DNA of 64,000 bases, from the NCBI GenBank assembly GCA_036971475.1, contig JBAIZL010000005.1:166212886-166276885 (forward strand), given 5' to 3'. The first letter of the stretch is position 1. Every line of letters begins with the position of its first letter. Shown piece after piece: positions 12,385 through 22,110 of the stretch. A model generated the notes under the pieces. That model made no database searches, was not told the DNA's origin, and saw only the letters and a list, made by a program, of their open reading frames with translations. Made by a program: the position numbers and the translations under genes. The stretch comes from Prosapia bicincta (Eukaryota; Arthropoda; Insecta; Hemiptera; Cercopidae).

Positions 12385-14406
12385 TCATATTAATTTTGAG
12401 TTTGGTTCCTTCAAGTTATGAAGCCATTGTAGTGGTTTGTGATCTGTATAAATAATAAATTTGTTTCCATATAGGTAAGGTCTGAAATGTTTACATGCCC
12501 ATACTATAGCTAGTAACTCTTTTTCAATTGTAGACAAATTAATCTCTTGTCTGTTTAGTGTACGTGATGCAAATGAAATAGGGTGATCTTTGTTTTCAAA
12601 ATTTTGAGATAAAACCGCTCCTATCGCGAAGTTTGATGCATCTGTTGTTAGAGAAAAGGGTTTTGAGAAATCTGGTAGTTTCAAAATAGGTTCGTTGATT
12701 AATATGTTTTTTAATTCTGAAAAAGCTTCTTTTACTTCTTGTGTGTTAGAGTTAAATGGTACGTCCTTTCTTAACAAATGAGTTAAAGGCTTAGCTAATT
12801 TAGCATAATTTTTAATCATCTTCCTATAGTATCCAGTTAATCCTAAAAATTGTTTAACTTCTTTTGGATTTTTTGGTAGAGGAAAGTCCTTTATAGCAGT
12901 TAATTTTGCCGGGTTAGGACGAATACCTTCTTTACTTATAATATGTCCTAAAAATAATAGTTCTCTTTTAAAAAATTCTGTCTTGTCTAATTGTATTTTT
13001 AAATTATATTCCGATAGTTTTTGGAATATTGATTTTAAATGTTTCAAGTGTTCTGTTAATGAATCAGAAAATATTATAATATCGTCCATATAAACTAATA
13101 CATTTGGCATGGAAGCAAATATTATATTCATAGCTCGTTGAAAAGTTGGTGGTGCGTTTTTTAGTCCAAAGGGCATTCTTAGAAACTCAAAATGACCTTG
13201 ATCTGTGGAGAATGCAGTTTTAGGAATTGATGATTTTTCCATTTCAATTTGATGGAAACCTGAGGCTAAATCTAATGCACTGAAATATGTTGCACGACCT
13301 ATTTTTCCAAAAAGATCTTCTATATTTGGCATAGGAAATTTGTCGTCTATTGTTTTTTCATTTAATTTACGGTAGTCTACTACCATTCTTATTTTTCTTT
13401 TCCCTGAGGCGTCTAATTTTTTTGGAACTACCCATATAGGTGAATTGTATGGCGAATTAGAGTGTTGGATAATTTTATTTTGTAATAATTTTTCAATTTC
13501 AATTTCAACATCTTTTCGAAAAGCTATGGGATATCTATAACTCTTAGAATAAATAGGATTGTCATCCTTTGTTTTAATTTCATGTTTTAATAAGTTAGTA
13601 GCAGTTAATTTATCATTTTCTTGTTTAATAATATTTGAATAATTACTTAATAATTTAATTATCTCAATTTTTTCTTCTTTGTTCATATGATCTGTCCTTA
13701 ATAAATTTTTAATTGTAGCCATATCAAGAGATTTAGACTTGGGACTTTCGGTCACAGGTGTAAATTCTTGTATAGAATCGATTTTATATACCTCAAAAGG
13801 AGTGGCACTATAGGTGACGTCTTCTTTGGCATACACAATACAATTCGCTTCATAATTTTTACATTTAACAATTGACTCTTTTAATTCTATAAAGTCGTCT
13901 TTATATTCGTTTACATATGCATTATCATAATTTTCTTTTGTAGGTAATTTCACTACATTTATTCCTTTTTTTAATTTAAAGTCTTTAGTTAATCCAAGTA
14001 TTTGTTTAAATTTATTTTGGTCATATTCTAATATTTTATTTTGAAAATTAATTTTTGCATTTAATTCTTGTAATGATTCGTGTCCTAATAAAATATCATA
14101 TTTTTCTGAAAATTTAAATAAATATAATTTAATTAATTTTTTAATTCCAAATACATTTATTAGGTCAAAATAAACGTATTCTGATCCACGTTTTATTCCT
14201 GCTGGCGTTTTGACAGTAAATTTCTCCTGGTAACGAGGTATTTCGCTTGTTATTAAATCAAGGTTAACATAATTTTTTTCAGATCCTGTATCTATTAACC
14301 ATTTCCTACTTTTATAATCAATAAAGTATGGAAGATTTCTATTTATTGAATTTAACTGAAATTGTAAGGTGGATCTTTGGGTGGAGGCTTCTTTAGTTCT
14401 AAAAAA
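12385..14406 (-). CDS. pol: Pol, proximal part: protease, reverse transcriptase, RNase H
   Basis: The frame opens at the frameshift site 14400-14406 and runs without a stop to TGA at 12385-12387. It needs no ATG, because it is read by -1 frameshifting from gag. In order: aspartic protease with LIDTGSEKN (14284-14300), a second protease block with YDILLGHESL, reverse transcriptase with YRKLNEKTI, ALDLASGFHQI and VYMDDIIIF (YMDD near 13080-13091), then RNase H with TTDASNFAIGAVLSQ, STIEKELLAIVW and IYTDHKPLQWL. The premature TGA falls just after the last RNase H motif, where related elements continue without interruption to integrase. It is a single-codon break and the downstream frame is intact. 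Confidence 0.92.
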   Translation of the reverse strand, partial: FFRTKEASTQRSTLQFQLNSINRNLPYFIDYKSRKWLIDTGSEKNYVNLDLITSEIPRYQEKFTVKTPAGIKRGSEYVYFDLINVFGIKKLIKLYLFKFSEKYDILLGHESLQELNAKINFQNKILEYDQNKFKQILGLTKDFKLKKGINVVKLPTKENYDNAYVNEYKDDFIELKESIVKCKNYEANCIVYAKEDVTYSATPFEVYKIDSIQEFTPVTESPKSKSLDMATIKNLLRTDHMNKEEKIEIIKLLSNYSNIIKQENDKLTATNLLKHEIKTKDDNPIYSKSYRYPIAFRKDVEIEIEKLLQNKIIQHSNSPYNSPIWVVPKKLDASGKRKIRMVVDYRKLNEKTIDDKFPMPNIEDLFGKIGRATYFSALDLASGFHQIEMEKSSIPKTAFSTDQGHFEFLRMPFGLKNAPPTFQRAMNIIFASMPNVLVYMDDIIIFSDSLTEHLKHLKSIFQKLSEYNLKIQLDKTEFFKRELLFLGHIISKEGIRPNPAKLTAIKDFPLPKNPKEVKQFLGLTGYYRKMIKNYAKLAKPLTHLLRKDVPFNSNTQEVKEAFSELKNILINEPILKLPDFSKPFSLTTDASNFAIGAVLSQNFENKDHPISFASRTLNRQEINLSTIEKELLAIVWACKHFRPYLYGNKFIIYTDHKPLQWLHNLKEPNSKLI

Positions 14407-15344
14407 TTATTCATTTGATTTGTTAAATTTTTCACTTGATCCTTTAATTCCGTAATTTCATTAATTTCGTCAGAAGGGTTTTCTATTTCTGTCATTTCTT
14501 GAGTATGTTTAGGATTTGAACGAACAGTTCTCATAGAGACAGTTTGATTAGTTGGTTGGTAATTGTTTTGCCAAAGTTTTTGAAAATGTTGAGGCCTAGA
14601 AAATTGTTGGTAGTTTTGCGGTCTTGAAAATTGTTGATAATTTTGTGGATTAAATTGTTGATAGTTTTGAGGTCTAAATTGTTGATAGTTTTTAGATTTA
14701 AATTTTAAATTTTTAAACGTTTGTTGGGAATTTTGTGTACTTTCACTTCCCGTTAATTTCAGTCTGTTTAATATTATGTTACAATCATTTATTAGTCTAA
14801 TTCTAGCTTCATCCAAAGTTTTTATTTGAAATAGTTGTAAGTATTCCCCAAGTTGGTTTGGTACGCCTAGACACAATGTTCTCACTAATGTTAAATCTAG
14901 TTGCGATACAAGCTGTTCCAAAGTGGTATCTTTAAAACCATCTAACTTATATCTTGTTAATACTGTTACTCTTTTTTCATAAAGCCTGTTTAAAAATTCA
15001 ATAGGGTTTTCTTTATAATGCATTTTCATAGTTGTAATTTCAAAAATTAAATCTTGAGCTGCCCTACTATCAGCAAAATTTCTTTTGAGCACATCTATTA
15101 ATTCATTTACGGTACAACAATTATTATTATATGCTACTTGCTCTGCAGGACCCTCTAATTTTGACATACTGGCTTTAAATAATAGCCAATGATTACTAGA
15201 AAATTCAGAAATGTTTTCATTACAATAACTAGTCAATAAATCTTTAATAGTTTCAATATAATGTACAAGTTTATGAGGAGAGCCATCATATGTTGGAATA
15301 AATTTTAAAAATTCATGTGGGATAGGTTTAGAGATAGGAGACAT
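14352..15344 (-). CDS. gag: Errantivirus Gag
   Basis: 330 residues. The structural core (about 10-195) contains conserved errantivirus Gag features such as FADSRAAQDLIFEITTMK and NPIEFLNRLYEKR. There is no Cys-His zinc knuckle. The nucleic-acid-binding role may be taken by a basic, Gln/Asn/Tyr-rich stretch (about 205-265) with four NYQQF repeats, and a short acidic coiled-coil-like segment (about 292-316) follows. The start ATG lies 17 nt downstream of a consensus splice donor. The last codons overlap the pol frame by 55 nt and include the slippery heptamer. It forms the virus-like particle with Pol. Confidence 0.9.
   Translation of the reverse strand: MSPISKPIPHEFLKFIPTYDGSPHKLVHYIETIKDLLTSYCNENISEFSSNHWLLFKASMSKLEGPAEQVAYNNNCCTVNELIDVLKRNFADSRAAQDLIFEITTMKMHYKENPIEFLNRLYEKRVTVLTRYKLDGFKDTTLEQLVSQLDLTLVRTLCLGVPNQLGEYLQLFQIKTLDEARIRLINDCNIILNRLKLTGSESTQNSQQTFKNLKFKSKNYQQFRPQNYQQFNPQNYQQFSRPQNYQQFSRPQHFQKLWQNNYQPTNQTVSMRTVRSNPKHTQEMTEIENPSDEINEITELKDQVKNLTNQMNNFLELKKPPPKDPPYNFS
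14400..14406 (-). promoter_or_regulatory. -1 ribosomal frameshift site, T_TTT_TTA
   Basis: In the gag frame the minus strand reads AAT TTT TTA, giving the heptamer T TTT TTA in the correct register. The pol frame is closed by a TAA directly upstream and opens exactly at this heptamer. U_UUU_UUA is a well-established -1 slippage sequence. I did not find an obvious strong downstream stem by eye. Confidence 0.88.
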
Positions 15345-15354
15345 ATTGGATTTG

Positions 15355-15362
15355 TACTTACG
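15355..15362 (-). promoter_or_regulatory. Probable splice donor in the provirus leader
   Basis: The minus strand reads C then GTAAGTA, a near-perfect donor, 17 nt upstream of the gag ATG. It would join the leader to the env acceptor at 10811. Use is inferred. Confidence 0.6.
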
Positions 15363-15635
15363 ATTTGGCGAAGACTGGCTGCTTGTTGTTGGCGGAAGGT
15401 CTGCGACTGTCTGTTGTTCTGTGAAGATCCTCTGGGCAAATGGCCGGGATGTCTTCTTTGAAGTTAAAGCTGCTGGTAGTTGTAGTCCTTGGAAGTATAT
15501 CCTACGCTGAATCTTGATTTGTATTTGTCGACAGGCGTTAACTGTTGAAACAGACGATCACGTTTCAGCACCAATGGTGATGTGCGAAGTTTCCGGATAA
15601 GAGATCGAAAAATTATTCGCAAAGAGATCGCGCCT

Positions 15636-15653
15636 GTCCCTGTTCGGGCGCCA
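15636..15653 (-). promoter_or_regulatory. Primer binding site, tRNA-Lys type
   Basis: The minus strand reads TGGCGCCCGAACAGGGAC directly after the 5' LTR, with its first base shared with the LTR edge. It is an 18-nt complement to the 3' end of tRNA-Lys (the Lys3-type primer also used by lentiviruses). Confidence 0.92.
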
Positions 15654-15956
15654 GTTAAATAACTCGAAACAGCGATAGGTTTTTAAAAAACAATTTATTC
15701 AGGCCAAAGGCCTGTTACAAACATGCAACAACTTAATACATATAACTATTACAGAACTCTAGAACAATCGGTACCTAAACCAGCATAGTAACAGTCTTTA
15801 ACGAGTGAAGTATTAAGAGTCTCTCTCCAAAAGCATAAAATCTCTATATATATAATAATATATCTTGAATGACGTTATAGTTAAGATTATACATTTCTAA
15901 TAATTCTATTAATATCAACTAACGGTACATACTAACGGGACTTTCTTGATATAACT
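15653..15956 (-). repeat. 5' LTR of errantivirus
   Basis: 304 bp, identical to 8924-9227. As the upstream LTR on the minus strand it should carry the promoter and transcription start. Directly upstream on the host side is TAC. Confidence 0.95.
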
Positions 15957-16445
15957 TACGTTTAACACGTTTTCTTAATTTGAAGTAGTGTATCATTTTA
16001 CCGTCATAGCGCTCTGACCAGTAAGAACTGCTTAGCTTACCTTTGGGTAGTGTAAGCTTGGATAGTGCTTAGCTTGCCTTTGGGTAGCTTACCTTCAAAA
16101 TTACTATTGTGTAAGGGAGTAAAGTGTTTGCAAAAATTAACTGTTTGTCTTATGTTAAATTGGCAAGGATTAAATTTATCGAATTCGCACCAAAAACGAA
16201 AGTTTCAATTATTTTAATTATTTTTAGACTTGCCTTATACGCTATAATTTAAATAGGTTAAAATATTCCTAATATAATCATCTTTGTTACCGTTAGAAAT
16301 GTTGACGTATATTTAGTACCTTCTTCTGCCTTTCCTAACAATAAAACATTATTTTTGGTTGGCGCGTTTCGGATGAACTCCACTATCAACACTTTAAACT
16401 GTACTCTTACATTACAAAATGTAAAGAACAACTGTATTGTTCGCT
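15957..16445. other. AT-rich flank, no feature seen
   Basis: Host sequence to the right of the provirus, with a short local duplication of CTTAGCTTACCTTTGGGTAG near 16031-16090. No gene or element was recognised. Confidence 0.5.
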
Positions 16446-16691
16446 TTTTTTAACCGGGTCTAGACCCTCAGAATTCTCCCAGCCCTCTAGATAGCCGTTG
16501 TTTGTCAAACTGCCTCCGTCTAAACATGAGGTTGCAGTTGGTAACCCTAACGTGCGTGGAGGATTCAGTATGATTGTCTATGTACCAAGCTATTGAGCTC
16601 TTTTCACGAAAAATCAGGTTATGTGGGTTATGTGAGAGTTCCAGGTCAGCGCCCTTTCAAGAATGACACCAATGTACTTGACCTGGATCCC

Positions 16692-16889
16692 CTAGTGGAA
16701 GTCCTCGCCTATACGTTGTAGTAGTGTATCAAGTGTGTGTTTAGTGCTTTTGGAGAGAAAGAGCACCTGACACTTGGTCGCATTCACTTTTACTCTCCAG
16801 AGGCTCAGATAGGATTCTAGAGTTGCTAAATGTTCCTGGAGTCTGGAATGTATTATCTGGAGTTTCCAGGACTTGCGGATAACGCTCAT
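16692..16889 (-). pseudogene. RT thumb-region fragment of jockey-type ORF2
   Basis: 65 residues including LQEHLATLESYLSLWRVKVNATKCQVLFLS. This matches the segment after the catalytic FADD box in jockey-clade reverse transcriptases (LxxxxxWRIKVNxxKSQ-type). In frame just upstream is a decayed active-site region where the expected DD is replaced. Confidence 0.7.
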
Positions 16890-18035
16890 GTAATGAGCGG
16901 ATAACGCGGCGTTATTTGAAAATATGGCTACCTGAGTGTTAGATGCTGTAGGTATGTCGATGTAGAAGTTGAAGATGCGTGCTCAGTTATTGAGCTCTGA
17001 GGTGCTCCGGCCCATATTGTCCTCAGTGTAGATTGTGATTGATCTACAACAATCCAAAATTTACGATTGGACATGTATGGCCTATCCCGTCTGGGGAGCA
17101 GTAGTGTCGTAGTTTAACCACAAGAACGTTGTTCCAAACCCGGTCAACGGTCTTTTCTTTGTCTAAAAAAACGACCCCAGTTGAGAGGTTTTTATTGAAC
17201 CCCCCTGATCGTATGCTCCACTACTCTCATCAGCTGATACATGACTAAATGTCTAGTCCTGCAGCCAAATTGCTCTGGGCAGATAATGCTGTTGATCCAT
17301 TTCAGCAGTATTTTGTCAAACACTTTGCCAATCCTGTTCAACAAGCTTATAGGTCTCTATGTACCTTTATAGATCTATATAAGTCTGGATTATTCTCAAG
17401 TTTGAGGAAGATCGATATCTTTGCCTCCTTCCAAGCATCCGGGAAGTGTTATGTTCGGAGGATAGCGTTGTAGATGTTAGTTAAGTATGTGATCGCTTTC
17501 TTCTAAGATATTTTAGTGTTGCGTTAGTGATGGTGTCAGGACCAACAGATTTCCTGGAGTTTGTTTGTGAGATTCCCCGCTTGGTTTCGGTGTTCGTAGT
17601 AGTGAAATTGGAGTGTAATGTTGGAAACTAGGGAAACTGTGTTGCTGCTTAAGTCGATTTTATCATTGAAATCTCAGCATCAGCTGCAGATCGTTCGGTT
17701 CGAACGTCCTTTCCAGGGTGTCCGTGAACAGATAAACCTTGTCTATCTGGTAGCAGTGACCTAGACTGAGCACTGTGTGGCTTGAGCTGTAAGAAACATC
17801 GCCTTTGGGAGAAGAGCCGGCTTAGGGGTAGGTGGTGTTCACATCAACGTCGTCCTCACAGAAAAGCCTACTTTGGTAGTTGGGAATAGGATATCGTAGG
17901 TTCTTCGTGTCTTTGCAGACACATTTTGTGTTTTGAGAGATCGTATTAGGGTTATTTTTATTTTCTGCTTTCTTTATTGCCAGGACCTTGGTCTTGACTG
18001 CCTGCTTAATAATCGTGCATAATTCGGGGGGTTAT

Positions 18036-18272
18036 TCAACAGAGGACACAGTTGAAACCCTTCCCCCCCTTGCTGTAGTTCTTCGATTTGTGTGGCTCGT
18101 TACACTTGACAAACCAAGAGGTGACCCTACAACATCCAGTTGTATGTCCAATCCTCTGACATCTGAAACACTGAATAGGAACTGTGTGTGGCATGTAAGG
18201 TTTCTTCCCTACTTTAGTATAGTAAACTACCTTAAGCGCCATTCCTTCACTTAGGTCCTTCGTTTGGGACAC
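18036..18272 (-). pseudogene. ORF1 (Gag-like) zinc-knuckle fragment
   Basis: 78 residues with one intact CCHC knuckle (CFRCQRIGHTTGCC, C-x2-C-x4-H-x4-C). A second knuckle is degraded (its first Cys is replaced, ending KCNEPH) and the tail is FNCVLC. This is typical of the nucleic-acid-binding ORF1 protein of jockey-like elements. It lies upstream of the RT fragments in the same orientation. Confidence 0.72.
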
Positions 18273-18790
18273 ATTAAGGACCTGTTTTCCTAGCTTTTGA
18301 GGTCGTTTTCGACCTCCGCTGTAAGTGTCCTCTCATCCACTCCTCTAACGTCAGGAAACTTTGTGAAATTTCTTAGTTAGGTTTAAACAGTCTAAACAAC
18401 TTAAAAATATGAGACTCTATTGTCTTTCACCTGCATCTGCAGATTGATGTATTCATCTTAGGTTGGAGTTTGGCCCCATCCTTGACCATCGTGGTCCGTA
18501 CAAGCAGGGGGATAATTTCTGTTGAAACTCCCTACTTATGTCGATAAGTCGGATCTTATATAGGTAGATGGTAATGGCTAGGATGGCCGCTGTCCGTTGT
18601 TGTTTTGGACTGTTGGTTGTAGCTGCTATGTTTGTGGTGAGATCCGTATGACCTTTTCCAGAGCTTTAAAGAAATTCTTCGTCGCTTCGGTGGTCTTCCA
18701 TTGTTGCTCAACCCATGAGATTATTCTTATATGTTAGCACTGCCCCTCGTTACCAGCAAAACCTTGGATTCTTATTACTTCACGCCTCTT

Positions 18791-20200
18791 CTTGCTTACT
18801 TAAGGACGTGGGTTAAAATATTATTAAATATTAAACTAGAATTTATTTTATAGTTGAAATAAAAAAGTTAATACTAAAACATTCTTAATTAAATAATTAT
18901 GATTCAAATAATCTTCGTTAGTATAACTGTCCGTGACTTCAACCTTTTTTTTACTTTAACGATGCAGTGACAAAGATCGTTTAGCGCAACCGAAATTTTT
19001 TTTTGTCTCAGTACTCATCACAAATTTACTTCAATTGTCAGTTCAGTAAGATATTTTTATGTTCAAAAAAAACCTTAATCTTAAGCTCTACTAACACATA
19101 TTATCCTGATGATAAAAATCTTAGAAGTAAAAACTAATAAAAACAGGTGAATATATTGACTAAAAGACAATAACAGGTAAGCTTATCACTTACTAGGTTT
19201 GAATATTGGCTAGATGGTTCGTTTAAAATTCCAATCAACTAAAATAGCCATTTGTTTTTAATGGATAGGAAATTGATTGAAATCTGGAAGTAAGCATGAA
19301 TGATACGCCTTATGCAAATGAATTTTAATGATTTGTTCTATTTTTAAGATTTTTACAATTAAAAATAAAAATGAATGGTTCATATAATAATATTAAAGCC
19401 TCGTTTTTATAATATTAACACGGTTTAGAAGAGACAGGTTGGAGCTGCCTTATCTGCGTACATTCAGTATTCAAGGAATTTAATGCTTCAAGGAATGCAC
19501 TATAATTCAACCACCTATTATAAATGTAGGTACTCATTTTTATAGGCCGAGTCGACAGAGGCCGAACAAACACAGAGAAATTCTTTGTAATCGAACCTAA
19601 ATCCTCTAGGGTACTCAACTGCTTGACCACTCAGTTTTGTATGTAGTAGCTATTTTTTTTTTATTCTGGGTATTTATTTTCAAGTTTAATTTTAACGTTT
19701 GTCTGAAAAAAGAGATAGTGTCAATGGACATTTCGTGGTCTCGTAGTTTAAATCTAAACAAGTCATTGATACATTTTCTATACACAAATTTAATAATTAA
19801 ATCAAATATATAATAGTTAATTAGAGTCAACATTTGAGCAAATACTGTTAGCAAAAAACGTTTACTCTACAGAAATTAGCTACAATTTGTTTATAGCCTA
19901 AAAGATATTTATTCAATTTTATGAAATAAGAAACTTCGTTTTCTATAAAGTATGTGAAAATTTGTTATAAGCTCTTAATGGCTTATTACTGGTTGAGTAT
20001 TTTATTTATTATTATTAATTTCCCTCTATTAGCTCATACTCCTTTGATATATATCTTGTACAAATTTTCAATCGTTAATCAAATACGTTTTTATTCATCC
20101 AAACAATTTCAAATTTATTTCTTAAGCCTATAGTGGATGACAATTGATGTTACTACAGTTTGTTTTTAATATTTATTCAATAATTAAATTATACAATCTG
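18791..20200. other. AT-rich non-coding stretch
   Basis: No supportable gene, RNA or element seen; short open frames have no recognisable content. Confidence 0.5.
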
Positions 20201-20204
20201 TGGG

Positions 20205-20290
20205 GTCTAGCCGGATTCAAACTGTGAATCTTCATGTCCGAAGTCTAGCACGCCTTGGCTCTGCGCCAACTTTCTAATACTGTACCTAGA
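20205..20290 (-). repeat. tRNA-derived SINE head or tRNA-like pseudogene
   Basis: The minus strand has an A-box-like TTGGCGCAGAGC, the SINE-typical GCTAGACTTCGGAC, and a B-box-like AGTTTGAATCC at suitable spacing. The acceptor and T arms do not fold as a good tRNA, so a decayed tRNA-derived SINE is more likely than a functional tRNA. Confidence 0.5.
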
Positions 20291-21869
20291 AATATATTTC
20301 TCAAACCTGTGTATGAATTTTTCTCCCTCATCTGGTTGTCCTCTATTGTACAACTTTAAACTGTTCCCATGTTTACCACACAATACCATAAATAGTGTTC
20401 TAGTGTAACTAGAATACAAATTTTTATTTCTTAACCTTAGTAGGAATTTATTTGTATTTTATTTTTATATTACTTGTTTTGTAAGAAGGATAGAAGACAA
20501 AATAACTATTACTTAAATAAAAAGATAATAATTTAAGAAGAGAATATTTTTATATTTTATTTTAAAAAATCTAACGCCCGAACAGAACTGTATTAATGAA
20601 AACAGAATAATTTATAGTGCCAACCCTTAAATAGCATATAAAATAATTGATACCAATGAGGTACAAAAGGAATCATGGTTTAGTGAAAACTTCGACTTTA
20701 CTGAATTATTGGATAAAAATCAGTTTAAGGGTTACAACAAACGTTTTCCCACAACTAACTTGAAACAACTCCTAAAAATGTATCACCTTTTTGAAAGTGA
20801 ACAGTTGAAAAATGAACTTCTGATGATGTACTAGAAGCTAAACCTCTACCTCCACAAGTATTACTAAAGTTTTTGTAGGCCTGGGCAACGTTTACGAACA
20901 AACAACAAGTTTATTCGAGTGACATGTTCAAGTAAAAAAACTATGAGTGCATTAAAACAGATAAAAACCTTTTTGATAAATTCTATGACAAACAACAGAC
21001 TAAGTAACCTTAACAGAGAAACTTATGATCGAGAAATTTCTATTGCAGAAACTAGGGATGGGCCTATTAGGTTATGTAGGCCTACATGACATTATCTAAT
21101 AATGAATTAATTAACATCTTGGCCAAATGGTAAAGCCTTTTAAAATTTCCGTTTTAATGTAATAGACTACACAAAGCTTTCAACCTTTAATTTATGAATA
21201 GGAATTTCTGAAATCATGACACGAATATCGGATAAAAGTAATGATTTCTTTAAAATTAGAAATGTGAACTTCAGTTTACAATTGCAATATAACTTCATTA
21301 ATAGGCATTTCAGTTTGTATAACCGGAGAAATTGGAACTACATTTTATTTGTGTTTTATTTTGACATCTGTGAAGCTGTGACAGAGTAGTCTCAGAGTCG
21401 GGGGTAGAGAGTGAGAGAGAGAGAAAGAGAGTAAGAGTCGAGCCCGCCTGAGTGAGAGCAGAGCGAGACGAGCGGTGATAACCAAACTGACCGGAAATGG
21501 TTCCGATCGTCTTCGCTGTTGTGCCATTAAAAATACAATTGTTGTACAATCGTTGTTGGGCCATTACAATACTTTAATAAGACATAGTGGATAGTTAAAT
21601 ATATTTCCTATAAATTAGGCCTACACCGTACAAATATTTCAACATCTAAAAAACAAGATCGGAATCGGCACTTTAATCAACGCAGAATCGAGTATCGACG
21701 ATAACTTTATACCATTAGACTCGACGATTCCTAGACTCGAGAATCGGCCCATCCTTAGAAGAAACTATCAAATAATCAGAGCTTCAAGGATCACATTATT
21801 AATCTATTTGTATAAGAAAAAGGAGTGCATAGACAAAATTTATAAAACAAATCAGGTAAGAAAAAACAA
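20291..21869. other. Non-coding stretch
   Basis: Mostly AT-rich. A purine-rich GAGA block at about 21403-21440 and a less AT-rich patch to about 21560 carry an open frame on the minus strand without recognisable domain. No gene is supported. Confidence 0.45.
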
Positions 21870-21909
21870 ATAAAAACATACACAAAACTCGAAAATTAAT
21901 CATTTTTTT

Positions 21910-21952
21910 ACTCATACGCGTTTCAATGACAAAGTCATCATCATCAGTGAGT
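21910..21952 (-). ncRNA. Hammerhead-like ribozyme (family F)
   Basis: Minus strand: stem I ACTCA/TGAGT, then CTGATGA, one extra T, stem II GATGAC-TTT-GTCATT, GAA, short stem III ACGCGT, cleavage-site A, and the stem I closing strand. 43 nt in all. Identical in core to 41651-41693. Confidence 0.65.
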
Positions 21953-21983
21953 GTTACTACTACAGTACAAACTCTAACTTACA

Positions 21984-22025
21984 ACTCAAGATGATGATGA
22001 CTTTGTCATTGAAACGTGGATGAGT
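21984..22025 (+). ncRNA. Degraded hammerhead-like motif (family F, opposite end)
   Basis: ACTCA and GATGAGT can pair and stem II (ATGAC-TTT-GTCAT) is intact, but the core reads AGATGA instead of CTGATGA. Probably inactive. Confidence 0.5.
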
Positions 22026-22110
22026 AAATAAATGATTGATTTGTGTTTTCTGTATGTTTTTATTTGTTTTTAATATAACCTCATAAGCTAAGCTCAAAGA
22101 ATATTTGTAA

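Larger units (their letters stand above)
8924..15956 (-). mobile_element. Errantivirus provirus (Ty3/gypsy with env)
   Basis: A 7033-bp insertion bounded by two 304-bp LTRs that I read as identical. On the minus strand the order is 5' LTR, tRNA-Lys primer site, leader with splice donor, gag, -1 frameshift site, pro-RT-RNaseH-integrase, env, polypurine tract and 3' LTR. LTRs begin AGTTA and end TAACT, as in insect errantiviruses. TAC flanks both ends (8921-8923 and 15957-15959), so the target duplication may be 3 bp or a degraded 4 bp. Identical LTRs mean recent insertion, yet pol has an in-frame TGA and env a single-base length change, so this copy as read is not fully coding-competent. Confidence 0.95.
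16446..18790 (-). mobile_element. Decayed jockey-type non-LTR retrotransposon
   Basis: A less AT-rich block read on the minus strand. ORF1 remnants lie to the right and ORF2 (reverse transcriptase) remnants to the left, ending at a short T run at 16444-16450 that may be the poly(A) tail. RT motifs in broken frames include YPPNITLPG and FPDAWKEAKI (about 17400-17470), RPISLLNRIGKVFDKILL (about 17290-17360) and CPEQFGCRTRH (about 17240-17290). Near 16960 is FYIDIPTA, followed by a degraded form of the FADD box. The endonuclease domain is largely unrecognisable. Stops and frameshifts are frequent, so the copy is old. Confidence 0.75.
21870..22110. repeat. PLE-like inverted repeat with hammerhead motifs (family F)
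   Basis: The left half (AACAAATAAAAACATACAC... ACTCATACGCGTTTCAATGAC...) and right half (...GTCATTGAAACG... GATGAGT... TATGTTTTTATTTGTT) are inverted relative to each other around about 21970. The left half closely matches 41600-41710. Each half contains a hammerhead-type motif pointing outward. The arrangement fits two oppositely oriented ends of a Penelope-like element; no coding part is left. Confidence 0.65.

Noticed and set aside
17249..17473. Plus-strand ORF of 74 codons
   Set aside because: Antisense of the jockey-type RT fragments, which have recognisable motifs on the minus strand.
20207..20419. 70-codon minus-strand ORF
   Set aside because: Overlaps a tRNA-like SINE head and has no recognisable domain.
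21310..21564. 84-codon minus-strand ORF starting MAQQRLYNN
   Set aside because: Ser/Leu-rich low complexity from a GA-rich tract; no homology recognised and no splice context.
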